Shown: piece by piece, positions 9,698-17,239 of the stretch
How the letters are laid out: every line of letters begins with the position of its first letter
How positions within the stretch are numbered: position 1 is the first letter of the stretch
Assembly (NCBI GenBank): GCA_905182455.1
Contig: CAJJBJ010000002.1
Location: forward strand, 124,001-188,000
Source: an uncultured Planktomarina sp.
GTDB taxonomy: Bacteria > Pseudomonadota > Alphaproteobacteria > Rhodobacterales > Rhodobacteraceae
Reading direction: 5' to 3'
Length of the DNA stretch: 64,000 nucleotides
The notes under the pieces: model-generated
What the model saw: the letters and a program-made list of their open reading frames with translations, nothing else
Databases searched by the model: none
What the model was told of the DNA's origin: nothing
Translations under genes and position numbers: made by a program

Positions 9698-9973
9698 TTA
9701 TTCCCGCCCGTAGGCCCGTAAACGGGCTTGTAGGGGGATTTGGCATGGGTAACCCAACTCGAGTGAAAAGATATGCGCATAGGTCAGGAAAAAGCACTCA
9801 ACGTCTTGGTCCTCAGCCACATCGGCGGCTTGTGTGTAAAAATCTATCAGGAGAGCATGATCCTGGCGCGCATGGGCCGCCAAAATGTCGGCATTCAGGT
9901 GATAGCCGCCTTTAGCCACGGTAGGTTGCAATTTTACGCGCGACCCAATCGTGATAGCAGTGGGTTGGCTCAT
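9698..9973 (-). CDS. small conserved hypothetical protein
   Basis: 91 residues at most. The C-terminal two thirds (DFYTQAADVAED, then ECFFLTYAHIFSLELGYP and ARLRAYGRE) look like a helical family I have seen in roseobacters without a known function. The start is uncertain: ATG 9973 lies 62 bp inside the Rieske gene and has only a weak ribosome site, while an in-frame GTG at 9919 would nearly abolish the overlap. It is downstream of, and probably co-transcribed with, the oxygenase. Confidence 0.6.
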   Translation of the reverse strand: MSQPTAITIGSRVKLQPTVAKGGYHLNADILAAHARQDHALLIDFYTQAADVAEDQDVECFFLTYAHIFSLELGYPCQIPLQARLRAYGRE

Positions 9974-11063
9974 CCATCACAGGGCTAAACCGTCCACCGT
10001 CAAAGGTGGGGGCATAGCGACCTGATTGCATGCCTTGCACCACAAAAATATCTTCCGCAAATACCTCTTTCCACTGCTCAGTGTTCACCGAGCGGTTTTT
10101 TGCATCTGTGGTCTCAGAGGCGTAGTAGAGATGGATATGCTCAACAGTTTTGTTATGCGCTTTTGGTTCCAGCACAATCGCGAATGCATGATCGCGCTGC
10201 ACCCCCAGCAAGACGTTCGGGTAAACGGTGATATACTCTGCGCCCTCATTCCACTGCTCGGATAGTTTTGGGAAATCTGGAAAGGCAGCAGAGCCGTCTT
10301 CGGCTTTGAACTGTCGGTAAACTAAAGTGCCTTGGCCGGAAAATTTACCATATTCTACAATGTTATAGTGATCTTCTAACCGCGAGTAGCTATTGAGTCC
10401 GGGATGCACCCAAGGCAGGTGGTAGCTCTCACAATAGTTTTCCACCGCCAATTTGTAGTTGGCTGTCAGTTCCAGATCAAACTTGCTGTCGTCCCCACCA
10501 TGAAAAATGGGGCAATCGAATTCAGTCCAACGCGCGATTAGATCGGCATGAACATCAGTAAATTTGGGGGCTGTGCCTGAAATGTTGATGAAAACCACAT
10601 CGCGCCAGACATGGCTGCGCACCTCATTCAGGCCAAGATCTTCTTTCACAATACTGGGATGGGTGTTGTGGCCCGCTCCGCCCACATGTGGGGTGCTGAC
10701 CAACATGCCTTTGGTGGAATAGCACCAAGAATGATAGGGGCATCTGATCGCGCCTTCGATGGTTTTGGCTTCGCTTACCAATTGCATGCCTCGGTGACGG
10801 CAGATGTTTTCAAAGACCCTGAGATCGCCATCTTGGTCGCGCAGCAGCAGCAGGGGCATGCCCAAGAAACTGATGGGTTTGGCATTACCGGGATTGGGCA
10901 CATCAGCGCCCACGGCCAAACCGGCCCATGTGGCCTTTAAAACCGCCTCGGATTCCTCGGCAAAGACCTGCGGATCAATATAATGGGCATTGGCCAGTCC
11001 ATTGGCCATCTCTACAGGGCGTTGGACTGAATCGATGTCGGTAGGGGTTAGGTTTTTGGCCAT
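9912..11063 (-). CDS. Rieske-type non-heme iron oxygenase, alpha subunit
   Basis: 383 residues. The Rieske 2Fe-2S ligands are readable: CRHRG and, about 16 residues on, CPYHSW. The catalytic domain carries the iron-binding ENYCESYHLPWVHPG (Glu/His/His pattern) and a late Asp region. Family members hydroxylate aromatic rings or N-demethylate quaternary amines such as glycine betaine or carnitine; the subfamily is not certain from motifs. The start ATG 11063 follows GGAGAG at six bases; an in-frame GTG at 11075 is less likely. No reductase or ferredoxin partner gene is nearby, so electrons must come from elsewhere. Confidence 0.85.
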   Translation of the reverse strand: MAKNLTPTDIDSVQRPVEMANGLANAHYIDPQVFAEESEAVLKATWAGLAVGADVPNPGNAKPISFLGMPLLLLRDQDGDLRVFENICRHRGMQLVSEAKTIEGAIRCPYHSWCYSTKGMLVSTPHVGGAGHNTHPSIVKEDLGLNEVRSHVWRDVVFINISGTAPKFTDVHADLIARWTEFDCPIFHGGDDSKFDLELTANYKLAVENYCESYHLPWVHPGLNSYSRLEDHYNIVEYGKFSGQGTLVYRQFKAEDGSAAFPDFPKLSEQWNEGAEYITVYPNVLLGVQRDHAFAIVLEPKAHNKTVEHIHLYYASETTDAKNRSVNTEQWKEVFAEDIFVVQGMQSGRYAPTFDGGRFSPVMDEPTHCYHDWVARKIATYRG

Positions 11064-11165
11064 GATACTCTCCACTATAGTTTAGTGGTACGTTGCATTC
11101 TTAGCCTAAACTTCGCTTATCACGACAAAACCTTTCTCATGCGACCTCTACCGCTGCTAACGTGG

Positions 11166-11191
11166 AAAAAGGCCCACACAAGATTTGTGCC
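11166..11191 (-). terminator. rho-independent terminator downstream of ilvH
   Basis: Read on the minus strand, CACAA/TTGTG (11185-11189 with 11177-11181) closes a three-base loop with GG/CC extension and is followed by TTTTT (11170-11166). It lies 26 bp past the ilvH stop and before the Rieske gene. Confidence 0.55.
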
Positions 11192-11216
11192 TGAATTATA
11201 TTTATTGTATTGTAGC

Positions 11217-11774
11217 CTATCCGCGTGACAGAGCCGCCACACCAGTTCGAGCCATCTCAGACAGGCCCAACGGCCGCATTAATTCGCCAAAAGCATCAAT
11301 TTTTTCAGGGCTACCAACCACTTCAAAGGTGAAGCTGTCCAAAGTGCTGTCAACCACATTGGCGCGAAACACATCTGCCAAGCGAAGCGCTTCCACACGC
11401 TTTTCACCTTTGCCGCTGACCTTGAAGAGCGACAATTCCCGCTCAACAGAGGGGCCTTCGACGGTGAGATCATGCACGTCATAGACCGGAATGATCCGGC
11501 CCAGCTGGGCTTTGATCTGTTCGATGATTTGAGGAGTGCCGGTGGTGACAATGGTTATGCGGCTGGTGTGACCTGCATGGTCAACCTCAGCCACGGTGAG
11601 GCTTTCTATATTGTACCCACGGCCAGAGAACAGGCCAATGACCCGCGCTAAAACGCCGGGCTCATTGGCCACAAGCACCGCCAGCGTGTGGCGTTCAATC
11701 ACATCTTCATGGCCAGAACGCAGATTATAGGCGGAATTCGAAGAAGATCCTTTGGTGATGTTTAAAGCATTCAT
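11217..11774 (-). CDS. ilvH: acetolactate synthase small (regulatory) subunit
   Basis: 185 residues. The N-terminal ACT domain is clear (HTLAVLVANEPGVLARVIGLFSGRGYNIESL written in two halves: HTLAVLVANEPGVLARV and GLFSGRGYNIESLTV), followed by the C-terminal ACT-like domain (LFKVSG ... SFTFEVVGSPEKID). The subunit activates the large subunit and gives valine feedback control of branched-chain amino acid synthesis. It starts 11 bp after the ilvB stop, so it is in the attenuated ilvB-ilvH operon. Also called ilvN in some genomes. Confidence 0.94.
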   Translation of the reverse strand: MNALNITKGSSSNSAYNLRSGHEDVIERHTLAVLVANEPGVLARVIGLFSGRGYNIESLTVAEVDHAGHTSRITIVTTGTPQIIEQIKAQLGRIIPVYDVHDLTVEGPSVERELSLFKVSGKGEKRVEALRLADVFRANVVDSTLDSFTFEVVGSPEKIDAFGELMRPLGLSEMARTGVAALSRG

Positions 11775-11785
11775 GTCATCTCTCC

Positions 11786-13543
11786 CTATACCAAAACCGA
11801 GCCGGTAGCGTCGATGGCGCCTTTCATGGCAAAATCTCCCAACAGCATCTCATTATGCGCCTTGCCTGATGGGATCATCGGGAAGCAGTTTTCATGCTTC
11901 TCAACCAAACAGTCAAAAATAACTGGACCGTCATAAGCCAGCATCTCGATAATGGCGTCGTCAAGATCCGCCGGATCAGAGCAAAGAATGCCCTTGGCGC
12001 CGAAAGCTTCTGCCAATTTTACAAAGTCGGGCAAGGACTCGGACCAGCTTTGTGAATAGCGTTCACCGTGCAGTAACTCTTGCCACTGGCGCACCATGCC
12101 GAGGCGTTCGTTGTTGAGGATGAATTGCTTGACCGGCAGACCATATTGCATGGCCGTGCCCATCTCTTGCATGTTCATCAACCAGCTGGCCTCACCGGCC
12201 ACGTTGATCACCAAACTGTCTGGATGAGCCACTTGTACGCCAATGGAGGCGGGAAAGCCATAACCCATGGTCCCCAAGCCGCCAGAGGTCATCCAGCGAT
12301 TGGGATCATTAAACCCCAAATACTGCGCCGCCCACATCTGATGCTGTCCCACTTCCGTTGTGATATAACGATCATGGTCCTTAGTGAGAGCTTCGAGCCG
12401 CTCCAGCGCATATTGCGGTTTGATGGTTTTGGTGCCAGGTTTGTAATCCAAGCAGCGAATTTTGCGCCAAGCGTCAATTTCAGACCACCATTCTTTAACA
12501 CCTTCAGAATTGGTTTTGCGGCCGCGGGCCTTCCACACTTTCAGAATATCTTCCAACACATGTGCCACATCGCCCACAATCGGAATATCCACGCGGATGA
12601 CCTTGTTGATGGATGATTTATCAATGTCGATATGGGCTTTGATGGAGTCTGGGCTGAATGCATCAAGACGGCCGGTAATGCGATCGTCAAACCTTGCGCC
12701 GATGTTGATCATCAAATCACAATCATGCATCGCCATATTAGCCTCATAAAGCCCGTGCATCCCCAACATACCCAACCAGTTGTCACCTTTGGCAGGGTAT
12801 GAGCCAAGGCCCATCAGCGTTGAGGTGATTGGGAAATTTGTAGCCGCCACCAATTCGCGTAGCAATTGGCTGGCCACAGGGCCGGAATTGATCACGCCGC
12901 CGCCAGTATAAAAAATTGGTTTTTTGGCGGTTTCCATCGCTTCCACCAATTGGGTGATCGCGTCCAGATCGCCTTTCACTTGCGGCTGATAATGGGACTT
13001 CATTTTAGCCGGACCTTCATAGGTGCCATCAGCGAATTGGACGTCTTTCGGAATATCTACCAAAACCGGGCCGGGGCGACCAGCCGTGGCCACGTGAAAA
13101 GCAGTGTGCAGGGTCGCGGCCAGTTCATTTGTGTCTTTCACCAGCCAATTGTGCTTGGTGCAGGGCCGGGTAATGCCCACGGTATCAGCTTCTTGGAAGG
13201 CGTCTGAGCCGATCATGAAGGTTGGAACCTGTCCTGTAAGCACAACGATTGGAATACTGTCCATCAACGCATCTGTAAGACCGGTCACCGCATTGGTGGC
13301 GCCGGGACCTGAGGTGACAAGCACAACGCCGGGTTTGCCGGTAGAGCGGGCATAGCCTTCCGCTGCATGCACGGCCCCTTGCTCGTGGCGCACCAAAAAG
13401 TGACGGATGCTGTTTTGTTGAAAAATTTCGTCATAGATTGGAAGCACCGCGCCGCCTGGATAGCCAAATACCGTATCAACACCTTGATCGATCAAGGCTT
13501 GAACAACCATTTTTGCGCCGGACATTGTTTGGGTCATATTCAT
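11786..13543 (-). CDS. ilvB: acetolactate synthase large (catalytic) subunit
   Basis: 585 residues with the three domains of the ThDP-dependent AHAS family. The catalytic Glu is in VRHEQGAVHAAEGYAR; FAD/ThDP regions follow; the ThDP-Mg segment reads NVAGEASWLMNMQEMGTA, with GEA where most relatives have GDG or GDA. It makes acetolactate or acetohydroxybutyrate for valine, leucine and isoleucine. Start is ATG 13543; ATG 13537 is an alternative, both behind AAAGAGA. Transcription is preceded by a leader peptide and terminator (13563-13668). Also named ilvI or ilvG elsewhere. Confidence 0.95.
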   Translation of the reverse strand: MNMTQTMSGAKMVVQALIDQGVDTVFGYPGGAVLPIYDEIFQQNSIRHFLVRHEQGAVHAAEGYARSTGKPGVVLVTSGPGATNAVTGLTDALMDSIPIVVLTGQVPTFMIGSDAFQEADTVGITRPCTKHNWLVKDTNELAATLHTAFHVATAGRPGPVLVDIPKDVQFADGTYEGPAKMKSHYQPQVKGDLDAITQLVEAMETAKKPIFYTGGGVINSGPVASQLLRELVAATNFPITSTLMGLGSYPAKGDNWLGMLGMHGLYEANMAMHDCDLMINIGARFDDRITGRLDAFSPDSIKAHIDIDKSSINKVIRVDIPIVGDVAHVLEDILKVWKARGRKTNSEGVKEWWSEIDAWRKIRCLDYKPGTKTIKPQYALERLEALTKDHDRYITTEVGQHQMWAAQYLGFNDPNRWMTSGGLGTMGYGFPASIGVQVAHPDSLVINVAGEASWLMNMQEMGTAMQYGLPVKQFILNNERLGMVRQWQELLHGERYSQSWSESLPDFVKLAEAFGAKGILCSDPADLDDAIIEMLAYDGPVIFDCLVEKHENCFPMIPSGKAHNEMLLGDFAMKGAIDATGSVLV

Positions 13544-13562
13544 TCTCTTTCATTCTTGGCAT

Positions 13563-13587
13563 AAAAAAGCCCCCGGTTTGCGGGGGC
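13563..13587 (-). terminator. ilv attenuator terminator
   Basis: On the minus strand GCCCCCG, loop CAAAC, CGGGGGC, then TTTTTTAT: a strong intrinsic terminator placed between the leader peptide stop (13612) and the ilvB start (13543). Its 5' arm overlaps CCCTTTGCC (13585-13593), which is exactly complementary to GGCAAAGGG in the leader-peptide coding region (13629-13637), giving a mutually exclusive antiterminator. Confidence 0.92.
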
Positions 13588-13611
13588 AAAGGGCAGGGCA
13601 GGGACTGAAGT

Positions 13612-13668
13612 TCAGTACCAGCAGCGGCCCCTTTGCCGCACGACTACAGTGAGTAGGATAGGTGTCAT
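13612..13668 (-). CDS. ilvL: ilv leader peptide (attenuation control)
   Basis: An 18-codon ORF, MTPILLTVVVRQRGRCWY, with Ile-Leu-Leu and Val-Val-Val control codons: the regulatory amino acids of the operon itself. It begins downstream of a good promoter and an AAGGA site, and ends 24 nt before the terminator hairpin. Ribosome stalling at the Ile/Leu/Val codons when these amino acids are scarce would favour the antiterminator and allow ilvB-ilvH transcription. A second ATG 4 nt upstream (13672) opens another frame, noted separately. Confidence 0.85.
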   Translation of the reverse strand: MTPILLTVVVRQRGRCWY

Positions 13669-13693
13669 GCATCGATTTCCTTATTCTGACCTG

Positions 13694-13722
13694 AACCTAT
13701 GAGGCCAAAACAGGGGCGTCAA
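13694..13722 (-). promoter_or_regulatory. predicted sigma-70 promoter of the ilv operon
   Basis: On the minus strand TTGACG (13722-13717) and TAGGTT (13699-13694) are separated by exactly 17 bp. The position, about 20-25 bp ahead of the leader ATG, fits the attenuator transcript. Confidence 0.7.
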
Positions 13723-13808
13723 CCGAGTTTTGTAAATTTTCTGACAAAAAGTGCCCGTTTTGAGATTTTTTATTTCAGAAAAGCCCTCCTGCGAGTAATA
13801 AATGCAAT

Positions 13809-14447
13809 TTATCGGCTGCTTGTGCCCTGCAAAACGCCATGTTCCATCGCATAGCGGGTGAGGCCTGCTGTTGAGGTGATCCCCAATTTGCGTTTAATGT
13901 TTTTGCGATGGGTTTCCACTGTGCGCACCGAAATACTGTACAGCAGGGCAACATCCTTGTTCGATTTGCCCTGCGCCAACTCGAGCAAAATCATTTGCTC
14001 ACGGCCTGTAAGTGCTGACTGTGGGCCTGTGCCTTGTTTGCCAAGTGCAGCTTGTGAGCCGGTGCACAGGTATTGCTCGCCCATCATCGCAGTATCAATT
14101 GCAATTTTGATCTCATCGGTTGGCACATCTTTTAAAATATATCCACTGGCCCCGTGGTTCATGGCGGTTGCGATATATTCAGGGCTGTCATGCATGGAGA
14201 GGATTAGGACTCGGGTGCTCAGCGCACGTTCTAATACCAGCTCGGTCGCAGTCAGCCCGCCCATGCCGGGCATGTTTAGGTCCATCAAAACCACATCAGG
14301 CAATGAGGCCTCGAGATGTTGTAAGGCATCCTCTCCGGTGGTGAGACAGGCAACAATGTTTAGGTCATCATAGGTCTCCAGAATGGATTGGATGCCTTCG
14401 GCCACCATCGGGTGGTCATCAACGATCATGACGCGCGTCTGTTTCAT
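13809..14447 (-). CDS. two-component response regulator, NarL/LuxR type
   Basis: 212 residues. The receiver domain has the acidic pair IVDDHP, the phosphoacceptor Asp in VLMDLNMPGMGG, and the Lys loop YILKDVPTDE. The output domain is a LuxR-type helix-turn-helix: LTGREQMILLELAQGKSNKD followed by SVRTVETHRKNIKRKLGI. Its ATG overlaps the stop of the kinase gene (TAATG), so the two are coupled. The pair is divergent from a TRAP transporter operon, which is the likely target (inference). Confidence 0.92.
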   Translation of the reverse strand: MKQTRVMIVDDHPMVAEGIQSILETYDDLNIVACLTTGEDALQHLEASLPDVVLMDLNMPGMGGLTATELVLERALSTRVLILSMHDSPEYIATAMNHGASGYILKDVPTDEIKIAIDTAMMGEQYLCTGSQAALGKQGTGPQSALTGREQMILLELAQGKSNKDVALLYSISVRTVETHRKNIKRKLGITSTAGLTRYAMEHGVLQGTSSR

Positions 14448-15856
14448 TAGTCTTCCTTTGCAGAGGATTGTGGACTCAAGATATGTGACAAAGGCACCAA
14501 TGCGGATATTTTCGTGCCTCGGCGTCCGGAGGTAATGGTCAGAGTCCCGCCCAATTGCTCGATCCGTTCTTGCATGTTCCGCAGGCCCAATCCGGAACTG
14601 CTGCCTGAGCTGCCCATCACGAAGCCTTCTCCATCATCAATGATTTTCATTAAGGCGCCGCCCCGGGTGCCTTTGAGTTTGACAGTCACCAAATTTGCAT
14701 TGGCATGGCGCTCAATATTGGTGAACGCTTCTTGGGCGACGCGGTATAGCGCAATCTTGCTGTCATTGTCGAGCCTATTGCGAAACACCACAGTTTCAAA
14801 TCGGCTTTGCGTGCCCGTTCTTTGTGAAAATTCATCAATCAGGGTTTTGATCGAAGGACCAAGCCCAAGATCATCCAGCATGCTAGGGCGCAAATTGCGG
14901 CTGATGCGGCGCACCTCTTGGATGGCGCCAGCGAGGCTGCCGATGCCTTTGTCTAAGGTTTCGCCCGCATGATCATCTCCGTTGCGAAACCGGCGTCGAG
15001 CCAAGTCCAAGGCATAGCTAACACCAACTAAGATTTGACTGATACTGTCATGCAGCTCGCGGGCGACGCGCCCCCGTTCTTCCTCTTGGGTGTTAACAAT
15101 GCGTGCGGTGAGCGCTTTTTGTCTGGCATCCGCCAAGCGTCGTTCACGGACGGTGATGAAGTAGCCAGATATAAACACCAAAAATAAGGCCAAGAAGGTT
15201 ATGATGGCGATTTGCACAAAGGTGCGCGCGATGCGGGCCTCAACTTCGGTGCGGGTGTTGGCGACGGTTAACAGCACATCATCGATAAACACACCGGTGC
15301 CAAGTGCCCAACGCCAATTTTGCATTCCTGTCACGTAGGTCACCATCTCCGCGGGCTCTCCAGTCGAGGGTTTGGCCCATATGTAGGAATGATAGCCAGC
15401 CCCCGAGCGTGCGATGCGGATCAACTCATCGGTAATGGGCACGCCGTTTGAATCCACTTGGCCTGACCAATTTTGATTGATCAGGTTGGTTTGACGTGGG
15501 GAAACTATATTGTTGCCGTCATAATCGTAGACGAAATAGAATCCCTCATCTCCGTAAATCATAGCCGCCAAAATTTGGGTCACACGGAGCTTTGCCTCTT
15601 CGTCATCCGGTGCCGCTCCGCCATAGATCGAGAAAAACGCGTTCTTTGCGAGGGTGACATAGTTATGCAATTCCGCCTTTTTGGCCTCAATCAACTGTGT
15701 CTCGAGCGCATAAATTTCTGTTTCAGCGAGGCGTTTAGATTGATTGGTCACAACGATTGAGATCGCAGCCACTGCAAAAATCAGTGGTAGGGTTGCTAGT
15801 AAGAAAAGCTTTCGGCCATAATCCAGTTTGAAAAGCTGTGAGAGTCGCATCATCAT
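14447..15856 (-). CDS. membrane sensor histidine kinase with Cache domain (HisKA_3)
   Basis: 469 residues. Domain order: transmembrane helix at about 18-38, a periplasmic single-Cache-2 domain (about 40-200, with GDEGFYFVYDYDGNNIVSP and the FIDDV end), a second transmembrane helix (about 215-235), then a NarX-type dimerisation helix with His in RVARELHDSISQILVG and a HATPase domain (DDGEGF, SGLGLRNMQERI). Cache domains bind small organic ligands, often carboxylates, outside the membrane. I start at ATG 15856; three tandem ATGs make the exact start unclear. It is divergent from dctP. Confidence 0.92.
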   Translation of the reverse strand: MMMRLSQLFKLDYGRKLFLLATLPLIFAVAAISIVVTNQSKRLAETEIYALETQLIEAKKAELHNYVTLAKNAFFSIYGGAAPDDEEAKLRVTQILAAMIYGDEGFYFVYDYDGNNIVSPRQTNLINQNWSGQVDSNGVPITDELIRIARSGAGYHSYIWAKPSTGEPAEMVTYVTGMQNWRWALGTGVFIDDVLLTVANTRTEVEARIARTFVQIAIITFLALFLVFISGYFITVRERRLADARQKALTARIVNTQEEERGRVARELHDSISQILVGVSYALDLARRRFRNGDDHAGETLDKGIGSLAGAIQEVRRISRNLRPSMLDDLGLGPSIKTLIDEFSQRTGTQSRFETVVFRNRLDNDSKIALYRVAQEAFTNIERHANANLVTVKLKGTRGGALMKIIDDGEGFVMGSSGSSSGLGLRNMQERIEQLGGTLTITSGRRGTKISALVPLSHILSPQSSAKED

Positions 15857-16054
15857 CAATCTCTTTTTAGGGCGATAAGTTGAGTAAAGATGACATTATT
15901 TTTGACCAAGGTCACCTAAAACTGCGCAAAAATCGTATTTCTAAGTAGTCATGGGTATTGCGGGGTACGCTTATCTCGCTATCGTATTCTCACTATTAAC
16001 GATCTGTCGGGGGTGTATTCCTATGCCTACTGATATTCTATGGGAGGAAATTTA
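15857..16054. promoter_or_regulatory. divergent control region between the sensor kinase and TRAP operon
   Basis: 198 bp that must hold promoters for both directions. A 10-bp-spaced direct repeat, GGGTATTGCG GGGTACGCTT (15953-15972), is a candidate site for the adjacent LuxR-type regulator. dctP has a strong ribosome site, GGGAGGAAA. I could not assign -35/-10 boxes with confidence. Confidence 0.4.
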
Positions 16055-17146
16055 ATGGATCGTCGTTCTTTTCTGAAGACAACTGCCCTTGGTGGCGGTG
16101 CAGCTGCTGCATCATCATTGGCAGCCCCTGCAATTGCAGGCGGACACGCTAAAACTCTTACGATGGTAACATCATGGCCACGCGGCTTTGCCGTTTTGGA
16201 TGATGCTGCAACCTATTTCAATGAAGCAGTGAATGCCATGTCTGGCGGCGATCTGGTAATTGAGAAAAAAGCACCCGGCGAATTGGTCGGTGCGCTTGAA
16301 GTTTTTGATGCTGTTACTTCTGGTCAGGCTGATATGTATCACTCAGCTGATTATTATTTTTTAGGCCAACACCCGGGTTATGCGTTTTTCACGGCTGTGC
16401 CTTTTGGCGCTACGGCTCAAGAGCTTACAAACTGGTATTATCATGACGGTGGCCAGGACCTGCATGATGAACTAGGTCAAATTTTTGGTCTTAAATCGTT
16501 CTTGGCTGGCAACTCGGGTTCTCAGTCTGGTGGTTGGTTCCGTAAGGAAATTAAAACCGCACAAGACTTAGCGGGTCTGCGGTTCCGCATGCCAGGCTTG
16601 GGAGGCCAGGTTTTGGGTAAATTGGGCGTATCCGTTCAAAACATCCCAGGCGGTGAGCTGTATCAAGCGCTGTCCTCCGGCGCTTTAGACGGTCTTGAGT
16701 GGGTTGGCCCATTCGCCGATGAACGCGCTGGCTTCCAAGAAGTTGCCAAAATTTACTACACTGCGGGTTTCCATGAGCCAGGTTCAGGCCTTGCAATGGG
16801 CATGAACTTGGATGTCTGGAATGATCTATCTGATCAGCACAAGTCCATTATTGATAATGCGACTAAAGCCACTACGCATTACCAGTTGTCACAAACGCTG
16901 GCCAACAACGGCGCCGCCTTGTCCCGTTTGCAGGCACAGGGTGTCCAAACACTTCAATTCTCTGATGATGTTTGGGATGCATTTGGTACGGCTTCTAAAG
17001 AAGTTCTGGACGAAAACATGGGTGACGAATTGTTTGCACGTATACGCAATTCATTCGACGCATCCTTGGCAAAATCTTCTGATTGGCTCTTGAAGTCTGA
17101 TGGAGAGTTTGTGTCTCAGCGCAACCGCGTTTTGGCCAACGGCTAA
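16055..17146 (+). CDS. dctP: TRAP transporter substrate-binding protein, Tat-exported
   Basis: 363 residues of the DctP family. The N-terminus has a twin-arginine signal, DRRSFLKTTALGGGA, ending at AAPAIAGGHA. The binding-core segment with the conserved Arg reads GLRFRMPGLGGQ, followed by NIPGGELYQALSSGALDGLE and the tryptophan-rich EWVGPFADE, as in TakP-like binding proteins for 2-oxoacids or hydroxyacids. Start ATG 16055 has GGAGG at eight bases. It binds its solute in the periplasm and hands it to DctQM. The substrate (keto acid, lactate or similar) is inference from the subfamily look. Confidence 0.9.
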   Translation: MDRRSFLKTTALGGGAAAASSLAAPAIAGGHAKTLTMVTSWPRGFAVLDDAATYFNEAVNAMSGGDLVIEKKAPGELVGALEVFDAVTSGQADMYHSADYYFLGQHPGYAFFTAVPFGATAQELTNWYYHDGGQDLHDELGQIFGLKSFLAGNSGSQSGGWFRKEIKTAQDLAGLRFRMPGLGGQVLGKLGVSVQNIPGGELYQALSSGALDGLEWVGPFADERAGFQEVAKIYYTAGFHEPGSGLAMGMNLDVWNDLSDQHKSIIDNATKATTHYQLSQTLANNGAALSRLQAQGVQTLQFSDDVWDAFGTASKEVLDENMGDELFARIRNSFDASLAKSSDWLLKSDGEFVSQRNRVLANG

Positions 17147-17155
17147 ATTGAAGTT

Positions 17156-17184
17156 AAGGGCTCTGGGGAACTGGGGCCCTTTTT
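17156..17184 (+). terminator. terminator or attenuating hairpin between dctP and dctQ
   Basis: AAGGGC (17156-17161) pairs with GCCCTT (17176-17181) and is followed by TTTTC. Placed 10 bp behind dctP and before dctQ, it would let the binding protein be made in excess over the membrane subunits, as is common in binding-protein-dependent systems. Confidence 0.65.
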
Positions 17185-17239
17185 CTTTGCACCTACCATC
17201 CGGGTATAAGGATGGGCTAATTTTCTAGGGGGATGACTG

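Noticed and set aside
12080-12616. 178-codon plus-strand ORF within ilvB
   Set aside because: Antisense shadow of acetolactate synthase; no ribosome site or motif.
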